Source of the DNA: Boseongicola sp.
Lineage (GTDB): Bacteria; Pseudomonadota; Alphaproteobacteria; Rhodobacterales; Rhodobacteraceae
Direction: 5' to 3'
Assembly (NCBI GenBank): GCA_014075275.1
Contig: CP046179.1
Location: 2,985,932-3,049,931, forward strand
Length of the DNA stretch: 64,000 bases
Both the position numbers and the translations under genes were made by a program. Below, in pieces: positions 47,494 through 56,332 of this stretch. Position 1 is the first letter of the stretch. The number at the start of each line of letters is the position of its first letter. The notes beneath the pieces are model-generated. The model ran no database searches, was not told where the DNA came from, and saw nothing but the letters and a program-made list of their open reading frames with translations.

Positions 47494-47997
47494 GTGCCTG
47501 TTCGTCGACTGCTTGTTTCTGTGCTTTTTTTAACCTTTCTGCCTTTTGCGGCATTGAGTCAGGGCACCTCGATTGCATTGGGGTCGGCAGCCTTTGACAG
47601 TACGCAGCCCGTTGAGGTTTCGGCGGATGCTTTGAGTGTGGATCAGGCGACCGGAGAAGCAATTTTTGATGGCAATGTTCTGGTTGTTCAGGGAACGGTC
47701 CGCATGTCGGCAGGAAAAGTAACTGTCGAATACGCGACGGGCGATGATGGCGCGGCTAACGGCATCGCCAGTTTGACGGCTAGTGGCGGAGTGACTTTTG
47801 TAACCGCGACCGATGCCGCCGAAGCACATCAGGCGGTTTATTCAATTGAAGACAGCACTGTCATTCTGAGCGGCAACGTATTGCTGACCCAAGGCCAGAC
47901 GGCGATATCCGGGGAAAAGCTGGTGGTTGACCTACAAGCCGGAAGTGGCCGCATGGAAGGGCGCGTGCGCGCTGTAATCGGCGGGACAGCGAACTGA
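47494..47997 (+). CDS. lptA: LPS transport periplasmic protein LptA
   Basis: Periplasmic beta-jellyroll protein of the LPS bridge. A signal peptide (LLVSVLFLTFLPFAALS) precedes an OstA-type domain with segments VEVSADALSVDQATGEAIFD and GNVLLTQGQTAISGEKLVV. I chose GTG 47494 because GGAG lies 9 bases before it; GTG 47479 would add five residues and abut the lptC stop. Overlaps lptB by one base. Confidence 0.92.
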   Translation: MPVRRLLVSVLFLTFLPFAALSQGTSIALGSAAFDSTQPVEVSADALSVDQATGEAIFDGNVLVVQGTVRMSAGKVTVEYATGDDGAANGIASLTASGGVTFVTATDAAEAHQAVYSIEDSTVILSGNVLLTQGQTAISGEKLVVDLQAGSGRMEGRVRAVIGGTAN

Positions 47998-48752
47998 TGC
48001 CGCCGGAGTTGACAGTCGCAGAAGGCAATCAGGGTCTGAGAATCCGCAATTTGCGGAAGTCATACCGGCGTCGCCCGGTCATTCGCGACGTCAGCCTTGA
48101 TCTGAAACGTGGCGAAGTTGTCGCGCTGTTGGGGCCGAACGGGTCGGGCAAAACCACCTGTTTTTACTCGATTGCAGGGCTGGTGATGCCCGACGGTGGT
48201 GAAGTCAGCATTGACGGCCAAGATGTGACGACCTTTCCGATGTACCGCCGCGCCAAACTGGGCATCGGCTATTTGCCGCAGGAACGGTCTATTTTTCAGG
48301 GACTTTCGGTCGAGGACAACATTCTTGCGATTCTGGAGATCGTCGAGAAAGATCGCACAAAACGGCGCGAGCGGTTGGATGAGCTGTTGAACGAGTTCTC
48401 GATTGCACATTTGCGCCGGACGCCTTCCGTTGCCCTTTCTGGTGGCGAACGTCGCCGTTGCGAGATCGCGCGTTCACTGGCAGCCAACCCAAAATATTTG
48501 CTGTTGGACGAACCTTTTCCTGGTGTTGATCCGATTGCGGTTGGCGATATTCGCGATCTGGTCACTGACCTGAAAGATCGCGGAATTGGCGTGTTGATCA
48601 CCGATCACAACGTGCGCGAAACGCTGGAAATCGTGGATCGCGCTTATATTCTGCACGACGGCGGTGTTCTGATGAGCGGCACGGCCGACGAGGTTGTGGC
48701 GGATGAGAAGGTAAAACGAGTCTATCTCGGCGATAGTTTTCGCATCATGTGA
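47997..48752 (+). CDS. lptB: LPS export ABC transporter ATP-binding protein LptB
   Basis: Cytoplasmic ATPase powering LPS extraction. Walker A is GPNGSGKTT, the signature is ALSGGERRRCEIAR, and Walker B is YLLLDEPFPG followed by the D-loop GVDP. Most LptB proteins have DEPFAG, so the Pro is a small deviation. The switch histidine TDHNVRETL is intact. 251 residues; ATG at 47997 overlaps the lptA stop (TGATG). Confidence 0.97.
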   Translation: MPPELTVAEGNQGLRIRNLRKSYRRRPVIRDVSLDLKRGEVVALLGPNGSGKTTCFYSIAGLVMPDGGEVSIDGQDVTTFPMYRRAKLGIGYLPQERSIFQGLSVEDNILAILEIVEKDRTKRRERLDELLNEFSIAHLRRTPSVALSGGERRRCEIARSLAANPKYLLLDEPFPGVDPIAVGDIRDLVTDLKDRGIGVLITDHNVRETLEIVDRAYILHDGGVLMSGTADEVVADEKVKRVYLGDSFRIM

Positions 48753-48951
48753 CTTCGTGCGAACGACTCATTGACAGCCGCCATGAAAGTGTCGCCAAAT
48801 GGGGGTAATGAAGGACCAAATGTCCACGCCCGATTGCCCGAACTTGCCGCCGTTTTACCGGATGGCAACCGGCATTCAGTATTTCGTTACCTTTTCCAAC
48901 GATCCCGCATAACGCGCGGCACAGGCACGTTTTTTATCAAAGGAGAGCTAT

Positions 48952-49509
48952 ATACGCTATCAGATCACCGGCAAACAGATCGACATCGGCGAAGCGTTAC
49001 AGACCCATGTAAAGAGCAATCTTGGGGATGTGATGGGGAAATACGCAGGACGTCCGACAGATGCGAACGTGGTCTTTTCAAGAAATGCGCATGAATATGT
49101 CTGTGAGGCCACAGTGCATCTTTCAACGGGGCTGAACGCTCAGGCCACTGAAATATATGCCTCTTTTGATGGATGCACAGAAAAGATGGAAAAACAGCTT
49201 AGGCGATATAAGCGTCGCCTGAAAGACCATCACAAAGATCGCACGTCTCCGGTTGAACTTCTTGATGCGTCCTCGTATATCCTCGCCGCATCGGAAACAC
49301 CGGAAGAATCGGAACCTGATACTCTCCAGCCAATGATTGTCGCTGAGATGGAGACGAAGATACCTTCGTTATCTGTTGGCGAAGCTGTCATGCAAATGGA
49401 GTTGGCGGGTGCCCCGGTCCTAGTTTTTCGAAACGAGAAACAAGACGCAGGCGTAAACATCGTTTATCGCCGCGATGACGGAAACATCGGGTGGATCGAC
49501 CCGAATTGA
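48952..49509 (+). CDS. hpf: Long-form ribosome hibernation promoting factor, with apparent ATA start
   Basis: Hibernation factor that dimerises idle 70S ribosomes. The S30AE domain is clear (HPF N-terminus RYQITGKQIDIGEALQTHVK, then GKYAGRPTDANVVF) and the C-terminal dimerisation domain ends GNIGWIDPN. The family methionine position is an ATA codon at 48952-48954, preceded by AGGAGAG (48941-48947) at proper spacing. The nearest normal starts are GTG 49030 and ATG 49033, which would remove the first strand and helix. It may use AUA initiation, be a point mutant, or reflect a base error. The 199-base gap upstream holds no other gene. Confidence 0.85.
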   Translation: MRYQITGKQIDIGEALQTHVKSNLGDVMGKYAGRPTDANVVFSRNAHEYVCEATVHLSTGLNAQATEIYASFDGCTEKMEKQLRRYKRRLKDHHKDRTSPVELLDASSYILAASETPEESEPDTLQPMIVAEMETKIPSLSVGEAVMQMELAGAPVLVFRNEKQDAGVNIVYRRDDGNIGWIDPN

Positions 49510-49557
49510 TTTAAATCGTCGGGGGCCAACATTGCCCGCTGGCGGGACTGGAAGCTG

Positions 49558-50022
49558 ATGGAACTGAATACCATTTTGCGACCTGAAGCAGTTAAGGCCG
49601 TCGGCGCTGCCGGCAGCAAGAAGAGGTTGTTTCAGGAGCTGGGCGATGTTGCCGCCCTTGTACACGGTGTGAACGCATCGGATGTTGCTGTTGCCCTGAT
49701 GGAGCGCGAGACGCTGGGGCCGACGGGTGTTGGCAAAGGAATTGCTCTGCCGCACGCAAGGCTCAGCAGTATCGACCATGTCATGGGTTTGTTCGTGCGT
49801 CTGGAGAAGCCGCTGGACTTTGATGCGGTTGATCGTCAACCGGTTGATCTGGTTTTCGGGTTGCTGGCCCCTGAAGATGCGGGCGTAGAGCACTTGAAGG
49901 CGCTGGCTTTGGTATCGCGGACCATGCGTGACCCCGGTTTGTGTGCCAAATTGCGCGCGAATGCGGATGCAGGCACCTTGCACACGTTGTTGACGGAAGC
50001 GCCGAAGTTTCAGGCGGCTTGA
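49558..50022 (+). CDS. ptsN: PTS IIA-like nitrogen regulatory protein PtsN
   Basis: EIIA(Ntr) phosphocarrier of the nitrogen-type PTS, with the phosphorylated histidine His66 in GIALPHARL. 154 residues with the IIA fold throughout. It regulates nitrogen and potassium-linked processes in proteobacteria. Downstream of hpf, the conserved order. Its 3' end overlaps the convergent sulfotransferase stop by 13 bases. Confidence 0.95.
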   Translation: MELNTILRPEAVKAVGAAGSKKRLFQELGDVAALVHGVNASDVAVALMERETLGPTGVGKGIALPHARLSSIDHVMGLFVRLEKPLDFDAVDRQPVDLVFGLLAPEDAGVEHLKALALVSRTMRDPGLCAKLRANADAGTLHTLLTEAPKFQAA

Positions 50023-51371
50023 TCGCCGTCATTCCAGGGCGAAAACCCGAACATCATATAGTCTCGACGATAGGCGGCTTCGGCCGCCTTTTCGATGTCT
50101 GATGTGTATACTTCTGAAAGTGCGAAAGGCGACATGACTTCGAAGCCAGTATCCGGCGTAGTAAACTGAGCGACTGCACGCAGGAGCGTATCTTGCGTGG
50201 CCCACGTGTTATCGACGCGGATTGAGGTTTGGCCACCAAGGTTGCCTTTGAGGAACTTCAGGAAGGATAGGAAGGCTTTGCGATGATCATCCAGGGACCA
50301 GGCGACGTCTGGCCAAATTGGTGGCAGCGGTAAGTTGTAATGCTGGATCAATGCGGCGCGGACATCGGCATAATTTTCTTCATCGGCTGGCAGGATAAAG
50401 CGGCAGAACGCGTCGTGGACTCGCGGAATGGGGTGGCGAATAACCGAAAATGACCGGTGGCCTGGGTGTTGGCGCTTCCAGCGGCGCAGGTCGCGTTGGG
50501 TCATTCCTCCAACGAGCTCGCCGTCAGGGTCGACGGCTTTCAGCCAATCTGGAATGGGATCAAATCCTGCACCGCGAATGGGCATATACAAAAGCGGCGC
50601 TGATTTGCAGGCGCGGAAGAATTTTATGCCGGGTCCGCGGCCGGGTTCATGCATTGGAACTTGTTCGATGTCGGGCACATTCAGGCGGCTAAGGACATCA
50701 GTCGCGGTGGTGGGGTTGGACAGACGATCACTGAGCGCTGTAGGGTTTTGCACCTTGGCGCGGACATTTGTCATGTCCGGCTTAGCATCGATTCCCAAAA
50801 ACCGCCCTAGACCAGTGATGACGTCGGGATCGGACAGATCCTCGTAGTCTATGGGAAAGGCGGTTTGGCCGCTGATCTGAAGGCTGTGGCGGATGCGGTT
50901 TTGAAACTCAGACAACGTATCAAGAAACTCGACATACTCTTCGGCGACGAACGGCACTTTTGCGGCGCGAGCTGATGTCATGTCGCTGAGCCACCATTGA
51001 TCGGTCTTGCGTGCGATCTTTAGCGAGACGTAACTGTCGATTGGACGCCTTGTGAGGACTATCTTTGCGGCTTTGGGATCAGAGAGAACGAAAGATATTG
51101 CGCGCGGGTCGTGGTCATAAAACAAACGAAAACCCGGAAAGTGCTGACTGGTGGATCGCATGGCGCCAATGACGCGGACGGGGTCAGCCTCGCGGGCGGC
51201 CATCGAAAGGCCAAACTGGCTTTCGGTGTTGGGTTTGCCGAAGAAATGCGGATTGAAAAGCTCTCCGTGACTTTCAATGCCAGGAAAGGCTGAAAGATGT
51301 TCCTCTAGTAGGTTCGATCCGGTGCGCATACCGGCCAAAATGACGAAATAGTCGAACTCTTGCGCGGCCAT
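50010..51371 (-). CDS. Two-part sulfotransferase family protein
   Basis: Probable PAPS-dependent sulfotransferase of 453 residues. The N-terminal half has a 5'-phosphosulfate loop-like motif (ILAGMRTGSNLLEEHL, residues 12-27) and a 3'-phosphate motif (LTRRPIDSYVSLK, about 105). The C-terminal half contains a second sulfotransferase-like 3' motif (SVIRHPIPRVHDAF) and a degenerate loop, suggesting a duplicated or fused second domain. Two-base gap after the GT14 gene. It likely sulfates a glycan or glycolipid made by the neighbouring glycosyltransferases; the acceptor is unknown. Confidence 0.85.
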   Translation of the reverse strand: MAAQEFDYFVILAGMRTGSNLLEEHLSAFPGIESHGELFNPHFFGKPNTESQFGLSMAAREADPVRVIGAMRSTSQHFPGFRLFYDHDPRAISFVLSDPKAAKIVLTRRPIDSYVSLKIARKTDQWWLSDMTSARAAKVPFVAEEYVEFLDTLSEFQNRIRHSLQISGQTAFPIDYEDLSDPDVITGLGRFLGIDAKPDMTNVRAKVQNPTALSDRLSNPTTATDVLSRLNVPDIEQVPMHEPGRGPGIKFFRACKSAPLLYMPIRGAGFDPIPDWLKAVDPDGELVGGMTQRDLRRWKRQHPGHRSFSVIRHPIPRVHDAFCRFILPADEENYADVRAALIQHYNLPLPPIWPDVAWSLDDHRKAFLSFLKFLKGNLGGQTSIRVDNTWATQDTLLRAVAQFTTPDTGFEVMSPFALSEVYTSDIEKAAEAAYRRDYMMFGFSPWNDGDQAA

Positions 51372-51372
51372 A

Positions 51373-53076
51373 TCAGGTTATGCCGCCAGATTGCTCGTGT
51401 TCAGGGGACAAGGGAATGTCTTCTGTTGGTGGCGCATCAGAAAACGCGCCTGCCGTGTGGGGGTTCATTCCGGTATTGCGGAGTTCCTGCAGGAAGGCCG
51501 CCAGTCCGATCATGGGCTTCAACTGCGGTTGATGGGACATGTGCAACGCGCCTGGAATGGACAGGTCGTCGAGAATGACTTGAAGCGGTTCGGCTGGCTT
51601 TGCCATAAATTCGGCGAGCGTCCAGATGCGAACACGGGCGCGAGTGCGGCGTTCGCGGAGGCGATCAAGGTGGCGCGCTTCGCGCTTTTGCAGACGTGCG
51701 GCTGATTTGCGGATTTCGCTGACCGGGTAACCGGACCGCAAAAGCGGCAGAACCCAACTACCACTGACGGCCGCGATCATTGCGTTGGGGTCGCGGGCAA
51801 TGAATGGTGCAATGCCCTGATGGTCACGCGGCGAAAATAGAAACGCCTGATGTTCGCCGCGTGTGTTCCAGATGAGGTTGGTCAGAAATCCCTCGGGATT
51901 GTAGTCACGCAGTGCCGCCGAAGTTGGTAGACAGCCGGTGTAGCCTGGTTGGTCATTAACAAACTCTACCTTGTCTTTCGCGAAAAGGTGACCGTGTGAC
52001 CGCGAGCCTAGTGATGATTCAATCCAAGCCGGGAAATCCTGAAATAGCTCATCAAACCCATGGAAAACCGCGTATGGAGCAGCAGTAAGTCCGTTTTCAA
52101 ACCCTTCTGCGGGAAAGCGACCAGACATCAATAAGCCAGCGCGACCGCGTGTTCGCCGGGTGATGGCATCGGCAAAGACCCGGTCAACGTCATTTTGCTT
52201 GGTAGGTTTTGCAACATGAGCGCGGCCCTGTGGGCCAAGAAAAGCGCCGTAGAGTTTACGCGCTCCGGGCCAGACTTTTCGCGCGAAGAAAGCAGGACTT
52301 TGGCGGAGCATGTCCAGATGATCATCGTAAAACAGGTGCGGTTTTCCCTGGAAATCGAACTTTGACAAAGTCAGTGACCGGCTTTCGATGTGGCGGGAGT
52401 GACGACGGACCAGTGTTGAATAATAGCTTTCGTCTGGGATCCAAACGCCCCGGAAATAGTGGTCAAACTGGCCGAGATCAGGATCAGACAGCACGTTTAC
52501 CAAAGTGGTTCGTGTGAGGCACCACCACTGCGAACCCATGTGCGGCGTAATCGCTTTTGGCACCCGCCGCTTGCGGTTAACACGCCTTTGAACGTCGACC
52601 CAAACGTCAAAAAGGCGCTTTTGACGCTTCCAGGCAAAGGGAAACGTCATTGTGAACCGCTCTTCGCCAAGGCCGTCCTTAATCCAAGGAACCTCACTGA
52701 CAGTCACACTTTCAATGAAGTCAGTGTCCGGGTGATCGCTCAGGAACGCCTTCAACTCGTCCACGGGTTTTATGGGCAGACAGGCCCCGGAGATCAGACA
52801 GACATTGTTGATGTCGGGGGCGATGTCCAAGAGCATCGCTGATGAAGATCGGCTGGCTTCGACAAGCGACCAGGTGCCCCAATCACATTTTATGCGCGGT
52901 GCAAACTGGATGTCACGAAGATCAGAGACCTGTTCGACCAGATCATAAAACGCTGAATCCTCGGTGCGCTGGTCGACGTGAATGACCACCGGACATCCAT
53001 GGTCGGCCAAATACCGAGCCACCTGTCCGGCGCGATCAAGCGCATCATGGGCGAGCATTGCAAATCCGACGCTCAT
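51373..53076 (-). CDS. GT14-type beta-1,6-N-acetylglucosaminyltransferase-like protein with C-terminal DUF5928-type region
   Basis: 567 residues. The N-terminal half resembles core-2/I-branching (GT14) transferases: FAMLAHDAL, ISGACLPIKP and the acidic WIPDESYYSTL. The C-terminal half, from about 300, matches what I recall as DUF5928 in Rhodobacteraceae surface-sugar clusters. The ATG at 53076 overlaps the preceding stop (ATGA). Probably adds a branch sugar to a cell-surface polymer in the cytoplasm. Confidence 0.85.
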   Translation of the reverse strand: MSVGFAMLAHDALDRAGQVARYLADHGCPVVIHVDQRTEDSAFYDLVEQVSDLRDIQFAPRIKCDWGTWSLVEASRSSSAMLLDIAPDINNVCLISGACLPIKPVDELKAFLSDHPDTDFIESVTVSEVPWIKDGLGEERFTMTFPFAWKRQKRLFDVWVDVQRRVNRKRRVPKAITPHMGSQWWCLTRTTLVNVLSDPDLGQFDHYFRGVWIPDESYYSTLVRRHSRHIESRSLTLSKFDFQGKPHLFYDDHLDMLRQSPAFFARKVWPGARKLYGAFLGPQGRAHVAKPTKQNDVDRVFADAITRRTRGRAGLLMSGRFPAEGFENGLTAAPYAVFHGFDELFQDFPAWIESSLGSRSHGHLFAKDKVEFVNDQPGYTGCLPTSAALRDYNPEGFLTNLIWNTRGEHQAFLFSPRDHQGIAPFIARDPNAMIAAVSGSWVLPLLRSGYPVSEIRKSAARLQKREARHLDRLRERRTRARVRIWTLAEFMAKPAEPLQVILDDLSIPGALHMSHQPQLKPMIGLAAFLQELRNTGMNPHTAGAFSDAPPTEDIPLSPEHEQSGGIT

Positions 53077-54107
53077 GCCCAATTTCCTTTGGACATGAGG
53101 CCCAAGTCTTCTAGTTGCTGCCAACCCGTCAGACGCTCGGACCAGTTGCACCAGAGTCCGTTCTGGCCCAGGTCCTTTTGGCGATAAACGTCGTATTCGC
53201 GGCCTTTGGCAAAATGCTGTCGGCGTTCGATTTCTTCGGCGGCTTTGTTTTCGAGGCTGTCCAGGAATTTGGCATGTAAGAGACACCCGGATGCCTTTTC
53301 ACCACCAGCGCGGTCATAAACCTGATTTAGGCCGCGCGGCAGCAACATATGGGTGGAACTGACGAAAACGTATTTGCGATCCCATTTGACCAGCGGGATT
53401 TTGTTTAGCGATGGGGCTTTTTCAGGTTCATCTTCGAAGTAGACGCGAGCACGTGGACCGCCCTGGATCCACAAATTGCCGTATCTGGGATTGGGCGACA
53501 TGGCATAGTTTCCGGCGTCAAACCATGGAGTAAGTTCGAATGGATCCTGTCCTTCTTCATAGGATTGTTCGTCCAAGGGACCGCGCGGATACATGTCCAG
53601 CAAAAGCGTTGCAAACGAGCGGATGCCCGTTTGGTCTAGCCAGTGGCAAAGGGCGGGCAGTGGTCTGGTGTTGCTGAAGGGGTAGACCAGAAATTCGTCG
53701 GGATCGAGTGTTAGTGTCCAATGTCCGTGGCCGTAGCGGAATTTGAGCCAGTTCATCCAATCGGTGCCAAACCGGCTGCTGCGGTAGTAGGCATCTGTGT
53801 GCCAAAGCGAGACGTCCGGTTCTCCGGACAAGTACTCGGCAGTACCGTCGTCGGAGCCGTTATCAACAAACAGGAAGTGACTGACGCCCAACTTGCGGTA
53901 GTAGTCCAGGAAATATGGAAGTCGCAGATACTCATTTCGGACTGTCGAAAAGAGCAGGATGCCACCGGGAGTTATGATCCTTGTACGGTCGGCAACGGAG
54001 GTCAGTTCGCGTCGCTTGCGGACGGCACGAAGTTGCAGCCGACGCCGTTCCGCCCGAAGTCTGATTGCCGACCCTAGTCCCACGTGCCCCTGCCTACGTT
54101 CGATCAA
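53073..54107 (-). CDS. Glycosyltransferase family 2-type (Glyco_tranf_2_4) protein
   Basis: Glycosyltransferase of 344 residues with VRNEYLRLPYFLDYYRKLGV, the nucleotide-sugar segment FLFVDNGSDDGT and a metal-binding DPDEF (LDPDEFLVYP). The basic N-terminus (about 1-35) is Arg-rich. The start is probably TTG 54107, with GTG 54083 possible. It is coupled to the GT14 gene downstream. Donor and acceptor are unknown. Confidence 0.88.
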   Translation of the reverse strand: MIERRQGHVGLGSAIRLRAERRRLQLRAVRKRRELTSVADRTRIITPGGILLFSTVRNEYLRLPYFLDYYRKLGVSHFLFVDNGSDDGTAEYLSGEPDVSLWHTDAYYRSSRFGTDWMNWLKFRYGHGHWTLTLDPDEFLVYPFSNTRPLPALCHWLDQTGIRSFATLLLDMYPRGPLDEQSYEEGQDPFELTPWFDAGNYAMSPNPRYGNLWIQGGPRARVYFEDEPEKAPSLNKIPLVKWDRKYVFVSSTHMLLPRGLNQVYDRAGGEKASGCLLHAKFLDSLENKAAEEIERRQHFAKGREYDVYRQKDLGQNGLWCNWSERLTGWQQLEDLGLMSKGNWA

Positions 54108-54129
54108 GCGCGTCCGGGGCCGCGTCAGA

Positions 54130-55293
54130 TCAGATTATTCCAAAGACCCGATCAAAGTGCTTTTCCCAACCGGGAAGGCGATACGCCAACAAATCGGCGC
54201 GCCGACTGGCCTGGGTGGCAAGGTCTTCGCTGGCCAACTCTCTGATGGCCTGAAACCATTGATACATATCGTCGGTATTAGCGTAAATGGGCATGTCGCC
54301 AAGATAGAGTTCGATTGATCTGAGTGGACCTGAGATGGTTGGGACGCCCATTGCTGCCGCCTCGAACGGTGGCAAGCCGAACCCTTCGACCTGGGATGGG
54401 AACAAAAGCGCGGTTGCCCCGGCCAAATGGGCTTTCATTTCCTTGTCGGGCAATGGCCCAAGTTCGAAAATGGTTCGCCCCATCATGGGAGAGTGATCCA
54501 GAAGGTCGAAAACTTCCTGATTCTTCCAGCCTCTCGCTCCGATGATCCGCAGTTCCGGTATCCGGCTTTCGTCCATCTTGCGATGCATCCGATCCCAGAT
54601 ATCCAACAATAGCTTGTGGTTTTTTCGGGGTTCTATTGTGCCCAGCACCACAAAGTAAGGCTTGCGTGATTTTTCAATGGCGATTGGGGGCGGGCCAGAT
54701 TCGATGCCAAGCGGCGCAACCATGATTGGCACGCGATGGCCGGTACCAACCATCCGCTTTTCGATGCTCTCGGCGACTTCGTCCGACGGCACGATGATGT
54801 GGTTGGCAAAATTGATGGTGGTTGTCAGGCGTTCGATGAATTTGGCGCGCGCAGTTTCAGTTTGATATTCAGGGAAATCAAGAGGGATAGTGTCATGGAT
54901 CATGACGATCTTGCGGTTGTCTGGCATCTCCATCATGGCCCGCATAGTTTGCGGATTCAGGTTGGTGTGGCCGACATTGAGATAACCAAGACCGTTGGGC
55001 ATCTGCCACATGATCTTTCTGATCGACAGTGACGACGCGCGCGACGAGGCTATGGCACGGATTGTTGACGCCTGATCGGCACCGTCGAGGTCAGTGCGGT
55101 CGAGGTATTCGGCTAGCCGCCCAATGCGGTCAGGTTCGAACATCAAGAAGCCACGTGGCGTCCGGATAATGGCCCAGCCCTTGCGGCGGATCACCTCATC
55201 CAAATACGCCCGCTCGACGCGGTCGATGCCTGTTGGCGCGCCGCGACCTAGTCGGGAGAAGCTTCTGCTCAGATCAAGAACAGGGGTGACCAC
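54130..55293 (-). CDS. GT4-type glycosyltransferase (group 1)
   Basis: GT-B fold transferase of 387 residues. The C-terminal nucleotide-sugar domain has LGTIEPRKNHKLLL and the E-x7-E-like FPSQVEGFGLPPFEAAAMG, typical of GT4. GTG start at 55293. Upstream is galU with a 37-base gap, downstream the GT2-type gene. Likely cytoplasmic assembly of a surface polysaccharide repeat. Confidence 0.92.
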   Translation of the reverse strand: MVTPVLDLSRSFSRLGRGAPTGIDRVERAYLDEVIRRKGWAIIRTPRGFLMFEPDRIGRLAEYLDRTDLDGADQASTIRAIASSRASSLSIRKIMWQMPNGLGYLNVGHTNLNPQTMRAMMEMPDNRKIVMIHDTIPLDFPEYQTETARAKFIERLTTTINFANHIIVPSDEVAESIEKRMVGTGHRVPIMVAPLGIESGPPPIAIEKSRKPYFVVLGTIEPRKNHKLLLDIWDRMHRKMDESRIPELRIIGARGWKNQEVFDLLDHSPMMGRTIFELGPLPDKEMKAHLAGATALLFPSQVEGFGLPPFEAAAMGVPTISGPLRSIELYLGDMPIYANTDDMYQWFQAIRELASEDLATQASRRADLLAYRLPGWEKHFDRVFGII

Positions 55294-55330
55294 GTTTAGA
55301 CGCCTGTAAGTTTCGTGTTTTCGTTAACCG

Positions 55331-56233
55331 CTACTCGGCCGCGCGGATGAGCGGGGCTATGTCGCGAAGGTAAGCTGAAAACTCGTCCTGTAATTCGTCG
55401 CGCGCAAGAGCAAAACTGACAGTTGCCTGAAGAAATCCTGCTTTTGATCCACAATCGAAGCGTTGGCCCTTGAATCGAAGCGCATGCACTGGCCGATCAT
55501 CACAAATTTCGGCTGCGATGGCGTCGGTAAGTTGCACTTCGCCACCGGCACCCGATTTCTGTTTGTGCAACGTATTTAGCACTGAAGGGGTCAAGATGTA
55601 GCGACCGATGACGGCCAGATTTGAGGGTGCCGTTTCGACTGAGGGCTTTTCGACCATGCCTTTGATACGGGCCAAATTCTGTGTTTCGCCACCGACATCC
55701 AGGATGCCATAGGATGACGTCTGGTCACGCGGCACGTCCATTGCAGCAATCATCGAACCACCGGTATCCTGATAGGCTTCGACCATTTGCTTAAGGCACG
55801 GCGTTTCAGCCGCGATGACATCATCGGGTAGGATTACGGCAAAGGGCTCATTTGCAATAAGCCTGCGAGCGCACCAAACCGCGTGCCCAAGACCCATCGG
55901 CTTGTGCTGGCGAATATAGGCGATAGCACCGGAATCCATATTGGTCGACTTCAGTGTTTTCAGAAGTTCAGTTTTATCTGACTTGCGCAGTGCAGATTCC
56001 AGCTCTGGCGCATGGTCAAAGTAGTCTTCGAGCGCGGATTTCCCGCGCGAAGTCACAAAGATGAACTCGCGAATGCCGGCTTCCCGGGCTTCGTCGATCG
56101 CGTATTGGATCAAAGGGCGATCCACCAGCGTCATGATTTCTTTTGGTACTGACTTTGTGGCCGGCAGGAATCTTGTGCCCAGTCCGGCAACGGGGAATAC
56201 AGCTTTTGTTACTCGTCTCTTCAATTCACGCAC
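55331..56233 (-). CDS. galU: UTP-glucose-1-phosphate uridylyltransferase
   Basis: Makes UDP-glucose for surface polysaccharides. Nucleotide-binding signature GLGTRFLPATKSVPKEIM, followed by VEKP and the C-terminal GSKAGFLQA, as in GalU. 300 residues. GTG at 56233 is the likely start (MRELKRRVTKAVFP). It supplies the donor used by the adjacent glycosyltransferases. Confidence 0.97.
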   Translation of the reverse strand: MRELKRRVTKAVFPVAGLGTRFLPATKSVPKEIMTLVDRPLIQYAIDEAREAGIREFIFVTSRGKSALEDYFDHAPELESALRKSDKTELLKTLKSTNMDSGAIAYIRQHKPMGLGHAVWCARRLIANEPFAVILPDDVIAAETPCLKQMVEAYQDTGGSMIAAMDVPRDQTSSYGILDVGGETQNLARIKGMVEKPSVETAPSNLAVIGRYILTPSVLNTLHKQKSGAGGEVQLTDAIAAEICDDRPVHALRFKGQRFDCGSKAGFLQATVSFALARDELQDEFSAYLRDIAPLIRAAE

Positions 56234-56332
56234 ATCAACCTCTCACGGGCCTTATGGCCGCTGGGATTCCATGCGACCTTGTTACCATTAACCGCGGGCA
56301 ACGTATGTGTGCCCCACCACTCCCGGGCGTAG

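Noticed and set aside
48771-49094. 107-codon frame upstream of hpf
   Set aside because: It runs out of frame through the conserved hpf N-terminus and has no motif; better explained as non-coding leader plus shadow.
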